A DNA stretch of 64,000 nt. Origin: Halanaerobium sp. (lineage in GTDB: Bacteria > Bacillota > Halanaerobiia > Halanaerobiales > Halanaerobiaceae). Every line of letters begins with the position of its first letter. The stretch's first letter is position 1. Made by a program: the position numbers and the translations under genes. This document shows, one piece after another, positions 25,896 through 35,751 of this stretch. The DNA lies in contig JAGYNO010000002.1 in the NCBI GenBank assembly GCA_018399955.1, positions 1-64,000 on the forward strand, read 5' to 3'. The notes under the pieces are model-generated. The model searched no databases, was not told where the DNA came from, and worked only from the letters and a program-made list of their open reading frames with translations.

Positions 25896-27743
25896 TTAAC
25901 CAGCAGGAGGAACTAATGCATCCCTATGATGGCCAATAAGATCTTTTCTTCCTGCCATCTTTAAAGCTTTTCTAACCAGTTTGTAGTTCCTTTTTTTGTG
26001 ATACTGCAGTAAGGCTCTCTGCATTTTTTTTGCCTCAAGAGATTTAGCTGTATATACTTTTTCCATAGTTCTTGGATCATATCCACTGTAGTACATTGCA
26101 GTTGACATTGTACCTGGGGTAGGATAAAAATCCTGAACCTGATCTGGATGATGATTTATATCACGCAAATATTCTGCCAGTTCTACAGCATCTTCGAGTG
26201 TGCTTCCGGGATGACTAGAAATAAAATATGGTATTAAGTACTGCTCTTTTTTAAGTTCTCTATTAACCTTATAAAACTTCTCCCTAAATTCATCGAAAAC
26301 TTCTATATTAGGTTTCCCCATATAATTCAAAACTGTATCTGAAACATGTTCTGGAGCTACTTTAAGCTGTCCACTAACATGGTTTTTGGATAATTCCTTA
26401 AGATAACTCCGGCTTTGATCATCTTCTAATAAAAAATCATATCGTATACCAGAACGAACAAATATTTTTTTAACTTTTGGAAGTTCCTTAATTGCTCTTA
26501 AAATTTCAAAATATTCGCTGTGGTCTACCTCTAATTGAGAACATGGCTCAGGAAAAAGACATTCTTTACCTTTACAAAGTCCGCGAGAAAGCTGGGCCGT
26601 ACATGATGGCTGTCTAAAATTGGCTGTAGGACCACCAAGATCGTGAATATACCCTTTAAAATCAGGCAGTTCTATAATTTTTTTCGCCTCTTCCAGCAGT
26701 GATTCTTTGCTTCTTGCTGTCATCATTTTCCCCTGATGAAAAGAAATTGCACAAAAAGAACAGGCACCAAAACAACCTCTTGAACTCACAAGAGAAAATT
26801 TAACTTCTTTTACTGCAGGGACACCGCCATCTTTTTCATAAACTGGATGATAATCTCTCTGATAGGGAAGTGAATAAACATGATCCATTTCTTCTTGGCT
26901 CAATGGTTCAGCAGGTGGATTTTGAACTAAATAACGGTCATTATGCTGCTGGACAAGCATTTTTCCTCTCACAGGGTCCTGCTCTAAATATTCTAGTTTA
27001 TATGCATAAGCATACTGTTTTTCGCTTTTTCTTACCTTTTCATATGAAGGAATAAGTTCATAGTCATATAGATTTTCCAAACTTTCAGCAACAAAAGCAG
27101 TCCCTGGCAGATAATTAATATATTTTATATCAAGACCGGCTTCCAGATTCTCAGCAATTTTTAAAATCTGTTTTTCTCCCATCCCATAAACCAAAAGATC
27201 TGCTCTGCTGTCAAATAAAATAGATCTCCGCACAATATCATCCCAGTAATCATAATATGCAAAACGCCTTAGACTTGCCTCTATACCACCAATAATTACT
27301 GCTGTGTCTGCATAAGCCTCCTTAATTTTATTACAGTAAACAATCACAGCCCTATCTGGTCTTAAAGCACTTTCTCCACCAGGTGAATAATTGTCATAAC
27401 TTCTTCGATGTTTTGAAACAGTATAGTGATTGACCATAGAATCCATATTGCCAGATGTTACTAAAAAAGCATATTTTGGTTCTCCAAGCTTTTTAAAGTC
27501 TTGTATATTTCTCCAATCAGGTTGAGCTATGATTCCAACTTTATAGCCTGCATCTTCTAAAACCCTTGCAATAATTGCAGTCCCAAAAGAAGGATGATCA
27601 ATATAGGCATCTCCACTGATGATAATAAAATCTAGCTGCTCCCAGCCTCTTTTTTCCATATCAGCCCTAGAAATAACCATAAATTGATCTCTATTTAATG
27701 CATTTCTCTTTTTTTCATAATCTAACTTTTCATTTTGTTTCAT
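25896..27743 (-). CDS. YgiQ family radical SAM protein
   Basis: 615 residues. YgiQ (UPF0313) proteins are B12-independent-looking radical SAM enzymes of unknown reaction. The N-terminal part ([29 protein letters not shown]) resembles a cobalamin-type Rossmann fold. The radical SAM cluster motif is [12 protein letters not shown] near residue 310, followed by SGIRYD and ISSHPGST. The family-specific C-terminal extension includes [24 protein letters not shown] precedes the ATG. It is monocistronic. Confidence 0.9.
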   Translation of the reverse strand: MKQNEKLDYEKKRNALNRDQFMVISRADMEKRGWEQLDFIIISGDAYIDHPSFGTAIIARVLEDAGYKVGIIAQPDWRNIQDFKKLGEPKYAFLVTSGNMDSMVNHYTVSKHRRSYDNYSPGGESALRPDRAVIVYCNKIKEAYADTAVIIGGIEASLRRFAYYDYWDDIVRRSILFDSRADLLVYGMGEKQILKIAENLEAGLDIKYINYLPGTAFVAESLENLYDYELIPSYEKVRKSEKQYAYAYKLEYLEQDPVRGKMLVQQHNDRYLVQNPPAEPLSQEEMDHVYSLPYQRDYHPVYEKDGGVPAVKEVKFSLVSSRGCFGACSFCAISFHQGKMMTARSKESLLEEAKKIIELPDFKGYIHDLGGPTANFRQPSCTAQLSRGLCKGKECLFPEPCSQLEVDHSEYFEILRAIKELPKVKKIFVRSGIRYDFLLEDDQSRSYLKELSKNHVSGQLKVAPEHVSDTVLNYMGKPNIEVFDEFREKFYKVNRELKKEQYLIPYFISSHPGSTLEDAVELAEYLRDINHHPDQVQDFYPTPGTMSTAMYYSGYDPRTMEKVYTAKSLEAKKMQRALLQYHKKRNYKLVRKALKMAGRKDLIGHHRDALVPPAG

Positions 27744-27860
27744 ATTTTACTCCTCAATAATTATTTATTAAAAATATTTTCTGACAATAAAATCTATAAT
27801 TAACAACTTCTCAATTTATTTGTCCCATAAGTATTATTATTATAGCAGAAATATCATCAC

Positions 27861-27902
27861 AAAGAAAGAAAGTGCCTGCTGCAAAATCTGCCAGCAAACA
27901 CC
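27861..27902 (-). terminator. Probable terminator after the 5'-nucleotidase gene
   Basis: GTG-TTTGCTG and CAGCAGG-CAC form an imperfect hairpin followed by TTTCTTTCTTT on the minus strand. Confidence 0.55.
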
Positions 27903-27979
27903 CTCTAATTTATATTTTTTATTCAATTTTAACTTTTTCAGCTTAAATTTATGATTTTAAACTCAAAGTTATTTATCAA

Positions 27980-29491
27980 CTATTCTGCGGTGATTCTGCC
28001 TCCAACTTCTGGAGCTACTGGTCCAGTCTCTTCAATGTATTCCATAACTACTTCTTCAAGTCCACCAGCTTCACTAACTATTGGAGCATCAGTAAACATT
28101 GAATATCCATCTCCACCGGCTTTCATAAAGTCATTTGTCACAACTACATAGTTTTCATCTTCATTGAGTGGTTCTCCACCAACCCAAACTTCCTGAACTC
28201 TGTTACCCGGCTCTGCATCACCAGCAAAGGTAAATTCAATCCCAGATACCTGTGGGAATAGACCTTCTTCAGCTGGATACTGAGAAACTCCGTGCTCAAG
28301 GGCAGCTTTAAGATCAGCACCACTTAATTCGATTGCCATTGCTGTATTTCCAAAGGGAAGTACTGTAATTACTTCACCCTGAGTTATCTCACCACTGTCT
28401 ATGGAAGCTCTGATACCTCCACCATTAGTGATAGCAGCATCTGCATCAAGCTTCCACTTCATGGCATCTGTGATCAAATTACCCAGATTTGTTTCTCCTG
28501 TTCTAACATTTTCTCTCTCACCATTTAGTTCAACATTTGTGGTACCAACTACCTGAGAAGTAATAGCCTCATTAGCTCTATTCAATCTCTCCACAACCAA
28601 TTCTATAATTGGATCAGGCTTTACATCTTCTGCCATTTCCTTTGTATACATCGAGACTTTCATATCTTTTATCTGACCATTGTCAACTATCAGGTCAACC
28701 ATTCCTAAATTTTTTGCATACTCTCCAGCCTGTAGTATCATTGTATCATTAACAAGCTGTCCATTTGGAAGCTCATGATGACTGTGTCCATCAACTATAA
28801 GGTCTATACCATCAACATTTTCTGCAACATCTATACTGGTATATTCGCTTTCTTCACTTATACCGAGGTGAGAAAGTGCAATAAGTACATCAACCTGATT
28901 TCTTAACTCATCAACCATCTCTTGAGCTGCCACAGCAGGATCTCCAAAGATTAATCCTTCAACATTTTTGGGATGAGTTTTATATCTTGTTTCAGGAGTA
29001 ACCAAACCAAAAACCCCTACTTTAAGACCCTCATATTCTTTAATGAAATAGTCATCTTTAAAGCTTATATCATTTCCATCATCTCTACTTAAATTAGCAG
29101 CTAATAATGGAAAATCAGTTGTAGATGCTAGCTCTGTAAGTCTATCCTGGCCATAATTAAAGTCATGATTACCCAATGTAAGTGCATCAAGATTCATCAA
29201 GTTTAAGATATAGGCAATTGATTCACCCTCATTAATATTAGCAATAATCTGACCATGAAAAGAATCTCCAGCATCTAAAAAGAGTACATTCTCTTTTTCT
29301 CTTCTTCCCTTATCAACAAGAGTTGATATTTTCGCATAACCCATTCCTGAATAGCTTCCTTCTTCAACTCTAGAGTGTACATCATTAATGTGATAAATAC
29401 GCAGTTCCACTTCTTCCGCTAGTACAGTAAATGATAAAGCCATCACTAAAAGCAGAGTAATCAGACCAAAAGATAATTTTTTGAAATTCAC
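27980..29491 (-). CDS. Secreted 5'-nucleotidase/2',3'-cyclic phosphodiesterase family protein
   Basis: 503 residues with an N-terminal signal peptide (cleavage after VLA, near 25). The calcineurin-like metallophosphatase domain has HINDVHSR, LDAGDSFHG, LTLGNHDFNYG, ALSHLG and DGHSHHEL, which bind two metals. The C-terminal 5'-nucleotidase domain has LGNLITDAM, ITNGGGIRASI and AGGDGYSMF. It probably liberates nucleosides and phosphate outside the membrane. The start is GTG behind GGAGGTGG. No LPXTG or other anchor is seen. Confidence 0.9.
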   Translation of the reverse strand: MNFKKLSFGLITLLLVMALSFTVLAEEVELRIYHINDVHSRVEEGSYSGMGYAKISTLVDKGRREKENVLFLDAGDSFHGQIIANINEGESIAYILNLMNLDALTLGNHDFNYGQDRLTELASTTDFPLLAANLSRDDGNDISFKDDYFIKEYEGLKVGVFGLVTPETRYKTHPKNVEGLIFGDPAVAAQEMVDELRNQVDVLIALSHLGISEESEYTSIDVAENVDGIDLIVDGHSHHELPNGQLVNDTMILQAGEYAKNLGMVDLIVDNGQIKDMKVSMYTKEMAEDVKPDPIIELVVERLNRANEAITSQVVGTTNVELNGERENVRTGETNLGNLITDAMKWKLDADAAITNGGGIRASIDSGEITQGEVITVLPFGNTAMAIELSGADLKAALEHGVSQYPAEEGLFPQVSGIEFTFAGDAEPGNRVQEVWVGGEPLNEDENYVVVTNDFMKAGGDGYSMFTDAPIVSEAGGLEEVVMEYIEETGPVAPEVGGRITAE

Positions 29492-29661
29492 AATGCCACC
29501 TCCATATTTTTTTAAAATAATCTCTTCTATTTAGTATATTGAATATAAATATCTGATTTCCTGCTTAAAATAAGCAATATTACTTTAATTATTTGAGTTA
29601 AATTCTTTTATAATTGGCTAAATAATTTTATAATGATATAATATTTTTGAGGGGGAATATT

Positions 29662-30576
29662 ATGAATAATGATCTAACCGCTGTCAGGGGAATTAAAGTT
29701 GGTAATGCAGAAAACATGAAAGCAGGTACAGGCTGTACTGTAGTGCTCTGTAAAGATAATTTTACTATTGGTTCAGAAGTAAGAGGAGCTGCTCCAGCAA
29801 GTAGAGAAATTGCCTTAACAAGTTCAGAAGCTGTTGTATCACAGGCTAATGCAGTATTTCTTACTGGTGGTAGTGCATTTGGACTTGATGCTGCTGGAGG
29901 AATTATGAAATATTTAGCTGAAAAAAATATTGGATTTAGAACAGCAGGTGGTGTTGTTCCAATAGTACCTTCAGCTGCCATCTATGACCTTGAATATAAA
30001 TCAAATGAAAAACCAGATCAAAAGATGGCTTATCAGGCAGCTAAAAATGCCTCAAATGGACCATTGACTGCAAAAGCTGTCGGTGCAGCAGCAGGAGCAA
30101 AATGTGGCAAAATTAATGGAATCAAAAATGCAAGCAAAACTGTACTTGGCCATGCAGCAGTAAAAAATGGAAACTTAATTACAGCAGCTCTTGCAGTTGT
30201 AAATGCTTTTGGTGATATAAAAAATCCAGAAGAAAATAAAATAATTGCAGGAGCAAAAAATGATAGAGGAAAATTTATTGATACAGAAAATTTAATGCTA
30301 AATAATAATGATTTAAATCTTGGTTTTATTCGAGAAAACACAACTCTTGTTGTAGCTGCAACAAATGCAGTTTTAAATAAAAGTGAAGCAAATAGGGTTT
30401 CAATGATGGCCCACAGCGGCCTCTCAAGAACTATTTATCCTGTCCATACACTGCTGGATGGAGACACTATATTTACCCTTGCATCAAATAAAATTCAAGC
30501 AGATATTAATCAGGTGGGAACTGCTGCAGCTTATGTTGTACAAAAAGCGATTATTAATTCAGTATTACAAAAATAA
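29662..30576 (+). CDS. P1 family (DmpA-type) aminopeptidase
   Basis: 304 residues. Peptidase family S58/P1 enzymes are Ntn-type hydrolases that self-cleave before a nucleophilic residue; members act on N-terminal D- or L-amino acids or beta-peptides. Motifs: VRGIKVGNAENMKAGTGCTVVLC, GGSAFGLDAAGGIM, VVPIVPSAAIYDL, and NTTLVVAATNAVLNKSEANRVSMMAHSGLSR-type region containing the processing site. The ATG at 29662 follows GAGGGGG; an in-frame TTG at 29647 overlaps that site. It stands alone on the plus strand with a shared terminator. Confidence 0.85.
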   Translation: MNNDLTAVRGIKVGNAENMKAGTGCTVVLCKDNFTIGSEVRGAAPASREIALTSSEAVVSQANAVFLTGGSAFGLDAAGGIMKYLAEKNIGFRTAGGVVPIVPSAAIYDLEYKSNEKPDQKMAYQAAKNASNGPLTAKAVGAAAGAKCGKINGIKNASKTVLGHAAVKNGNLITAALAVVNAFGDIKNPEENKIIAGAKNDRGKFIDTENLMLNNNDLNLGFIRENTTLVVAATNAVLNKSEANRVSMMAHSGLSRTIYPVHTLLDGDTIFTLASNKIQADINQVGTAAAYVVQKAIINSVLQK

Positions 30577-30614
30577 ATATTTATATATTATTACTCGCAT
30601 ATTTAAAAAAATCG

Positions 30615-30650
30615 AAAAAGGGCCATATTTTAAAATATCAGGCCCCTTTT
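30615..30650. terminator. Bidirectional terminator between the P1 peptidase and phoU
   Basis: AAAAGGGCC and GGCCCCTTTT arms around an inner TATTTTAAAATA palindrome. A-run on one side and T-run on the other allow use from both strands. Confidence 0.82.
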
Positions 30651-30724
30651 AGTCTTATTAATTTATTTAATTATATTTATTTTCTCTCGCTTCTAAAATC
30701 AATACTCAAATAAAAAATTTAAAA

Positions 30725-31378
30725 TTAATATTTTACTCTCTTACCAGTAACAATAAATATAGTTTCCTCTCCTATATTTGTTGCATGGTCCCCAACTCTT
30801 TCTAATGATTTTGCTAAATTAATATGTTTTACAACTCTCTTAATGGTTTTTTTATCTTCTTTATCTGTCATCATTTTTATTCCTTTATAATATATCTCTT
30901 CATAGAGATGATCTGCCTTTTCGTCCATCCTGCATGCTGCTTCAGCCAGATCGGCATTCCTGGTTGAAAAGGATTCTAAAACTACATCGAGCATATCGGT
31001 AACAAGATCTGCAAGTTCTGGAATCATTACTAATGGTGACATTATACCATCATGTTTTAATTCAAGTAAAATTTCCGCAATATTTGTCGCATGATCTCCA
31101 ATTCTTTCCAAGTCACCAGCTATTTTGACCATTGCAATACAAAACCAGGTATCAGATGCCAGGGGTTGATCCAGGGTTAACAAGCGTGAAACTTCTTCTT
31201 CAATTGTAATTTTGTAATTGTCTAAAATATCATCTCGATTGATTATATCTTTGGCTGTATCTGTATCAATTTTATCTAGAGCCTTAATTACCTTCTGCAG
31301 CATATCCTCTGCTACTTCACTCATATCACTGAGATCACTAAGAAGTTGTTCACGCTTTTGTTCATACACCTGCTCCAT
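30725..31378 (-). CDS. phoU: PhoU-family phosphate regulator
   Basis: 217 residues with two copies of the three-helix PhoU repeat. Each has the metal-binding helix pattern (residues near 80, KIAGDLERIGDHATNIAE; near 180, NLAKSLERVGDHATNIGE). PhoU restrains the Pst transporter and PhoR kinase when phosphate is plentiful. No pst, phoR or phoB gene is nearby, so it is an orphan here. GGAG precedes the ATG. Confidence 0.92.
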   Translation of the reverse strand: MEQVYEQKREQLLSDLSDMSEVAEDMLQKVIKALDKIDTDTAKDIINRDDILDNYKITIEEEVSRLLTLDQPLASDTWFCIAMVKIAGDLERIGDHATNIAEILLELKHDGIMSPLVMIPELADLVTDMLDVVLESFSTRNADLAEAACRMDEKADHLYEEIYYKGIKMMTDKEDKKTIKRVVKHINLAKSLERVGDHATNIGEETIFIVTGKRVKY

Positions 31379-31491
31379 TGGACTCTCACTCTCCTCTTTT
31401 TAATTAAATTAAATTTGATTTTTAATATTTAAGTCATATTTAAATATTCTTGACAAAAAGCTAAAATCCTGCCTTATTTCTAATAAATTTA

Positions 31492-32529
31492 TTATGAAAA
31501 AATATCTTTTGCAGTTTTTTCAATAGTTTTAACAGTATAACGAATATCTTCTCTGCTAATATCAAGATGAGTAACAGCTCTCAGCATACCTTCAAGTCTG
31601 CTGACCCTGATACCCTTTTTAAGCAGTTCATCAGCAAATAAATCACTTTTACCATCAGCGGCTGTAAATAAAACAATATTAGTTTCAACTTTCTCGGGAT
31701 CAATTTCCAGCCCAGGTTGATCAGCAATAGTTTTTGCCAGCATTTTCGCATGCTCATGATCTTCAGCTAAGCGAGACACATTATGTTCAAGTGCAAATAT
31801 TCCTCCAGCAGCAATTATTCCAGCCTGGCGCATAGCTCCACCTAATCTCTGCTTCCAAAACCGTGCCTTTTCTATAAAGTCAGCTGATCCAGCAAGAACT
31901 GAACCCACTGGTGCTCCAAGTCCCTTGCTCAAATCAAGCCATACTGAATCAAAATACTGAGCATACTCAAGCGGATTTACACCAGAAGCAGCTGCTGCAT
32001 TAAGCATTCTGGCACCATCCATGTGCATTTTTAAGTTTTTTTCTTGAGCTGCTTCTGCAATTTCTTTTATTCTTTTTAAGGGCCAAATACGACCTCCACC
32101 TAAATTAGTGGTCTGTTCAATAGAAACAACACTGCTCTGCGGACTGTGATAATCATCATCTCTTACTGCAGATTTAAGGTCTTCTGCTGTAAAAATACCT
32201 CCCTCACCACCAAGAGTTCTAATCGAGGCTCCAGAGATAACAGATAAAGCTGCACCTTCATAATGAATGGGATGAGCAGTTTCATGCATTATAACTTCGT
32301 CACCCGGCTGAGTATGTACTGCAAAGGAAATCTGATTAGCCATCAATCCTGATGGTAAATAAACTGCATCATCTTTACCCAACATTTCTGCAGCCATCCT
32401 GCAGAGTCTATTCACACTGGGATCTTCACCTAATTGTTCATCACCCACCTCAGCTTCTGCCATAAATCTCCGCATATCTTGAGAAGGTTTTGTGCCAGTA
32501 TCACTAAAAAGATCAACTTTAATTTCCAT
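31492..32529 (-). CDS. Low-specificity L-threonine aldolase
   Basis: 345 residues, fold-type I PLP enzyme that cleaves threonine or allo-threonine to glycine and acetaldehyde. Opening LFSDTGTKPSQDMRRFMAEAEVGDEQLGEDPSVN is typical. HMDGARMLNAAAASG carries the PLP ring Asp, and LDLSKGLGAPVGSVL holds the Schiff-base Lys near residue 200. The gene lies 72 bases after azlD in the same direction and may belong to the preceding peptide/amino-acid operon. Confidence 0.9.
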   Translation of the reverse strand: MEIKVDLFSDTGTKPSQDMRRFMAEAEVGDEQLGEDPSVNRLCRMAAEMLGKDDAVYLPSGLMANQISFAVHTQPGDEVIMHETAHPIHYEGAALSVISGASIRTLGGEGGIFTAEDLKSAVRDDDYHSPQSSVVSIEQTTNLGGGRIWPLKRIKEIAEAAQEKNLKMHMDGARMLNAAAASGVNPLEYAQYFDSVWLDLSKGLGAPVGSVLAGSADFIEKARFWKQRLGGAMRQAGIIAAGGIFALEHNVSRLAEDHEHAKMLAKTIADQPGLEIDPEKVETNIVLFTAADGKSDLFADELLKKGIRVSRLEGMLRAVTHLDISREDIRYTVKTIEKTAKDIFS

Positions 32530-32601
32530 AAATATTCCCCCTAATCGCTTATTCTATTTTCTAATTGGATGTTCAATGCCTAAAAATGAATCTAAATATA
32601 A

Positions 32602-32925
32602 TTAAAATATAAGATCTAATATTAAATAAAAAATTAATCCACAACTTACTGTATAAAAAATATTTTTCGTCTTATAAGCAATCACCAGAGTTGGAATAAA
32701 AGCAAGTAATGCCGTATTTTCTAATGATAAAAATAGTCTGCCATCATTAAGAAGAACTGCAGGTGCAAGAAGTGCAGAAAGTACAGCAGCCGGTATAAAA
32801 CTCAACCACCTAATAACTTTATCTGGTAAGTTTTTATTGCTTAAAAACATAAGGGGCAAAAAACGCGGCAAAAAAGTAACGAAAAGCATACCTGCAATCA
32901 TATAAATATATCTACTACTCTCCAT
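32602..32925 (-). CDS. azlD: AzlD family branched-chain amino acid transport subunit
   Basis: 107 residues, three to four hydrophobic helices (GMLFVTFLPRFLPLMFL, then WLSFIPAAVLSALLAPAVL). AzlD is the small partner of AzlC in a two-subunit branched-chain amino-acid exporter. I chose the ATG at 32925, which overlaps the azlC stop, because upstream codons lie within azlC and lack a ribosome site. Confidence 0.87.
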   Translation of the reverse strand: MESSRYIYMIAGMLFVTFLPRFLPLMFLSNKNLPDKVIRWLSFIPAAVLSALLAPAVLLNDGRLFLSLENTALLAFIPTLVIAYKTKNIFYTVSCGLIFYLILDLIF

Positions 32926-33619
32926 CCAGATACACCCCCAAAAAAGCTGCTGCAACTGTTGCTAAAATTATATTCCAGCTGCCCTCAATTGTCAATGCAA
33001 ATAGCAGTGAAAGTAACCCTGCAGAAAAAGCAGTAATAACTTCTACTCTACTGCTGATCTGCATTACAAGCAATACCACAAACATTGCAGGCAGTACAAA
33101 ATCAAGTGCACCACCAGTACTAAATGGTATAAATTCAGTTAAAAAAGCACCAAGACCTGAACTGAATACCCAGCCCAAATAAGCAGTTATACCTAGTGAT
33201 AAAAAATAGCTTTTTTTATCCTTGTGACTATCTATTTTGGCAGATGCTACAGCAAATGATTCATCAGTAATTATAAAACCCAAAAAAGGGTAATAATAAG
33301 CAGGTAGATTTCGCAAATGAAGACTTAAAGAAGCAGATAAAAGAAGATGGCGAAGATTAACTAAAAAAGTCATGGCAATTATCGCTGCAGCCCCTGCCCC
33401 CACATCAATCATCTCTATAGATACAAGCTGAGCTGATCCTGCAAAAACAAAAATGGACATGGCTGTAGTCTGCAGAGCTGTAAGTCCTTTTTTTACTGCA
33501 AGCATCCCAAAAGCCATGCCAATTGGCAAATATCCTAATACAATAGGAAAAGCATCTTTAAATCCATTTTTTATAGAATTTTTATTTAAATTATTATCTT
33601 CACTATAAGTATTATCCAA
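32915..33619 (-). CDS. azlC: AzlC family branched-chain amino acid transport subunit
   Basis: 234 residues, about eight helices. AFPIVLGYLPIGMAFGMLAVKKGLT and MSIFVFAGSAQLVSIEMI are the AzlC signature, followed by LVNLRHLLLSASLSLHL. With AzlD it exports leucine, isoleucine, valine or analogues. The start is a TTG, with AAAGGA upstream. It follows the DppC permease by 30 bases. Confidence 0.87.
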   Translation of the reverse strand: MDNTYSEDNNLNKNSIKNGFKDAFPIVLGYLPIGMAFGMLAVKKGLTALQTTAMSIFVFAGSAQLVSIEMIDVGAGAAAIIAMTFLVNLRHLLLSASLSLHLRNLPAYYYPFLGFIITDESFAVASAKIDSHKDKKSYFLSLGITAYLGWVFSSGLGAFLTEFIPFSTGGALDFVLPAMFVVLLVMQISSRVEVITAFSAGLLSLLFALTIEGSWNIILATVAAAFLGVYLDGE

Positions 33620-33649
33620 ATCCGATCAAACATCCTTTCTGTAAAAATG

Positions 33650-34681
33650 CTAGTCAAGCTGTCTTGGATCTAAAGCATCTCTAAGAGCATCACCAAGCAT
33701 ATTAAAACTGAGAACCGTTATAATGATTGCCAATCCGGGAAATATCGACATCCAGGGAGCTTGAATAAGATATTCCTGTCCCCTATTCAACATTGTTCCC
33801 CAGGCCGATGTCGGCGGCTGTATACCCAGCCCTAAAAAACTCAATCCAGCAACAACAAGTATCGAAATACCAATTCTTAATGTAGCCAATACAATCAGAG
33901 AAGAAATAGAATTTGGCAGTACATGTTTAAATAAAATTCTAAAATCACTTGATCCGATAGCTCTAGCAGCCAGAACATATTCTTTTTCTTTTATCTGCAG
34001 CACAATCGATCTGGTTAAGCGTGAAAAGTTAATTAATCCTGTCACACCAACTGCAATAATTATATTAATCATCCCTTTACCAAGAGCAGAAATTATTGCC
34101 AGAGCAAGCAGTATAAAAGGAATTGAGTTCCAGATTTCAATCAAGCGCATAATAATCATATCTGCTTTCCCACCATAATATCCAGCTATCAGGCCAAGTG
34201 TAACACCAAGACTTGCATTAACTAAAACAGCAGCAAATCCTACCCCAAGAGCTATCCTGGCTCCATACAGGACACGAGAAAATATATCACGACCAAAATC
34301 ATCAGTCCCAAACCAGTGTACTGAAGAAGGCGCAGTGTAATTCATATTGCTGTAATCTATCGCGTTTGGAGAATAGGGAGATATAAAAGGGGCCATAAAT
34401 GCCGAGTAAAATATAAGAGCAAGCACAATTAGCGCAATTTTTCCTCCAAGACTTTTGTTGAACTCTTTCCATGTTTTTTGAAAGAGATCATTTTCCTTGA
34501 AAGAAGAAAATAGATCTTTTTTAAAAATCAGAATGAGCAGAGCTAAAATAATAATCACTGAAGTGATAGAAGAAACCTGAACCTCTAAACTGCTCCATAT
34601 TTTATCTCCAATAATCCAATTTTTGTAATTAATATACAGCTGCATGATTAATAATGTTATATAAATCAATCTCTTTTTCAA
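33650..34681 (-). CDS. Peptide ABC transporter permease, DppC type
   Basis: 343 residues. The core (from about residue 80) is a standard OppC/DppC permease: GTDDFGRDIFSRVLYGARIALGVG, then the coupling helix EYVLAARAIGSSDFRILFKHVLPNS and a C-terminal PGLAIIITVLSFNMLGDALRDALDPR. An N-terminal extension of about 50 residues adds two hydrophobic segments beyond the usual length. Start TTG behind GGGGTG. No ATPase gene follows. Confidence 0.88.
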   Translation of the reverse strand: MKKRLIYITLLIMQLYINYKNWIIGDKIWSSLEVQVSSITSVIIILALLILIFKKDLFSSFKENDLFQKTWKEFNKSLGGKIALIVLALIFYSAFMAPFISPYSPNAIDYSNMNYTAPSSVHWFGTDDFGRDIFSRVLYGARIALGVGFAAVLVNASLGVTLGLIAGYYGGKADMIIMRLIEIWNSIPFILLALAIISALGKGMINIIIAVGVTGLINFSRLTRSIVLQIKEKEYVLAARAIGSSDFRILFKHVLPNSISSLIVLATLRIGISILVVAGLSFLGLGIQPPTSAWGTMLNRGQEYLIQAPWMSIFPGLAIIITVLSFNMLGDALRDALDPRQLD

Positions 34682-34703
34682 ATCTCTACACCCCGATTCA
34701 AGA

Positions 34704-35642
34704 CTATTTATAGCTTATACGTGGATTTATAAACACATAAAGTAAATCCACCAGCAAATTAACGGTAACATAAAGTATAGATAAGATTAAAATTGAACCA
34801 AATACCAGCGGCTGGTCTCTATATTCTACAGCCTTTACTGCAAGTCTACCTACCCCCGGCCAAGCAAAAACAGATTCTATTAAAATTGCTCCCCCAAACA
34901 TCATTGCCAGCTGATTACCTATATTTGTAATAATAGGGATCAAAGCATTACGAAAAGCATGTTTCAAAATAATTTTCTTTTCTGCAACTCCCTTGGATCG
35001 AGCAGTAACTAGATAATCTTCTTTCATAATGTCAAGCATAGCTGATCTTGTTAATCTGCTTGTACTGGCAATCATAACCGTACTCAAAGCAAATGACGGT
35101 AAAATCAGATGCCTCAAACCACTTAATGTCCAGATACGTCCACCATAACCTGAAGAAGGCAAAATTGGTATGTAAACCGAAAAAATATATATAAATATTA
35201 TACCAGTAAAAAATGCTGGAACAGAAATACCTATAGTTGCAATAAACATGCTGATCAGATCAAAAATAGAGTTCTTTTTTACTGCTGCAATCACACCAGT
35301 TGGAATTGCAACAAGTACAGCAATCAGCAGAGATAATATTCCTAATTCAATAGTTGCGGTTAAGCGGCGGCTAATTATATTTAACACCTGATCATTATAA
35401 TATATAGAATCCAGTTCTCCAGTGATAAAATTTTTAAGCATTAAAAAATAGCGAATATGAAAAGGTTCATTAAAACCAAATTTTTCATTTAACGCTTCAA
35501 CTGCCTCAGGAGTAATATTTGTCCCAAGCATAATAGAAGCTGGATCACCCGGTACCATTTCCATAATCACAAATAATATTAAAGAAACACCAATCAATAC
35601 CGGAATCAGCCATAAAAGGCGTTTTATAATATAAGCAAACAA
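34704..35642 (-). CDS. Peptide ABC transporter permease, DppB type
   Basis: About 312 residues, six helices. It begins FAYIIKRLLWLIPVLIGVSL, has MEMVPGDPASIMLG, the coupling loop DYLVTARSKGVAEKKIILKHAFRNA and IESVFAWPGVGRLAVKA. The TTG at 35642 lies 8 bases after AGAGG and gives the usual DppB N-terminus; a GTG three codons upstream overlaps the ribosome site. Confidence 0.88.
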   Translation of the reverse strand: MFAYIIKRLLWLIPVLIGVSLILFVIMEMVPGDPASIMLGTNITPEAVEALNEKFGFNEPFHIRYFLMLKNFITGELDSIYYNDQVLNIISRRLTATIELGILSLLIAVLVAIPTGVIAAVKKNSIFDLISMFIATIGISVPAFFTGIIFIYIFSVYIPILPSSGYGGRIWTLSGLRHLILPSFALSTVMIASTSRLTRSAMLDIMKEDYLVTARSKGVAEKKIILKHAFRNALIPIITNIGNQLAMMFGGAILIESVFAWPGVGRLAVKAVEYRDQPLVFGSILILSILYVTVNLLVDLLYVFINPRISYK

Positions 35643-35751
35643 GAAATTCACCTCTTTCTAAAAAAGAGTATGCAGATAGCAAATTCTACCTGCATACTTA
35701 TTTTTAAGAACTGTAAATAGCTATATACTATATATTTTTTAATTTAAACAG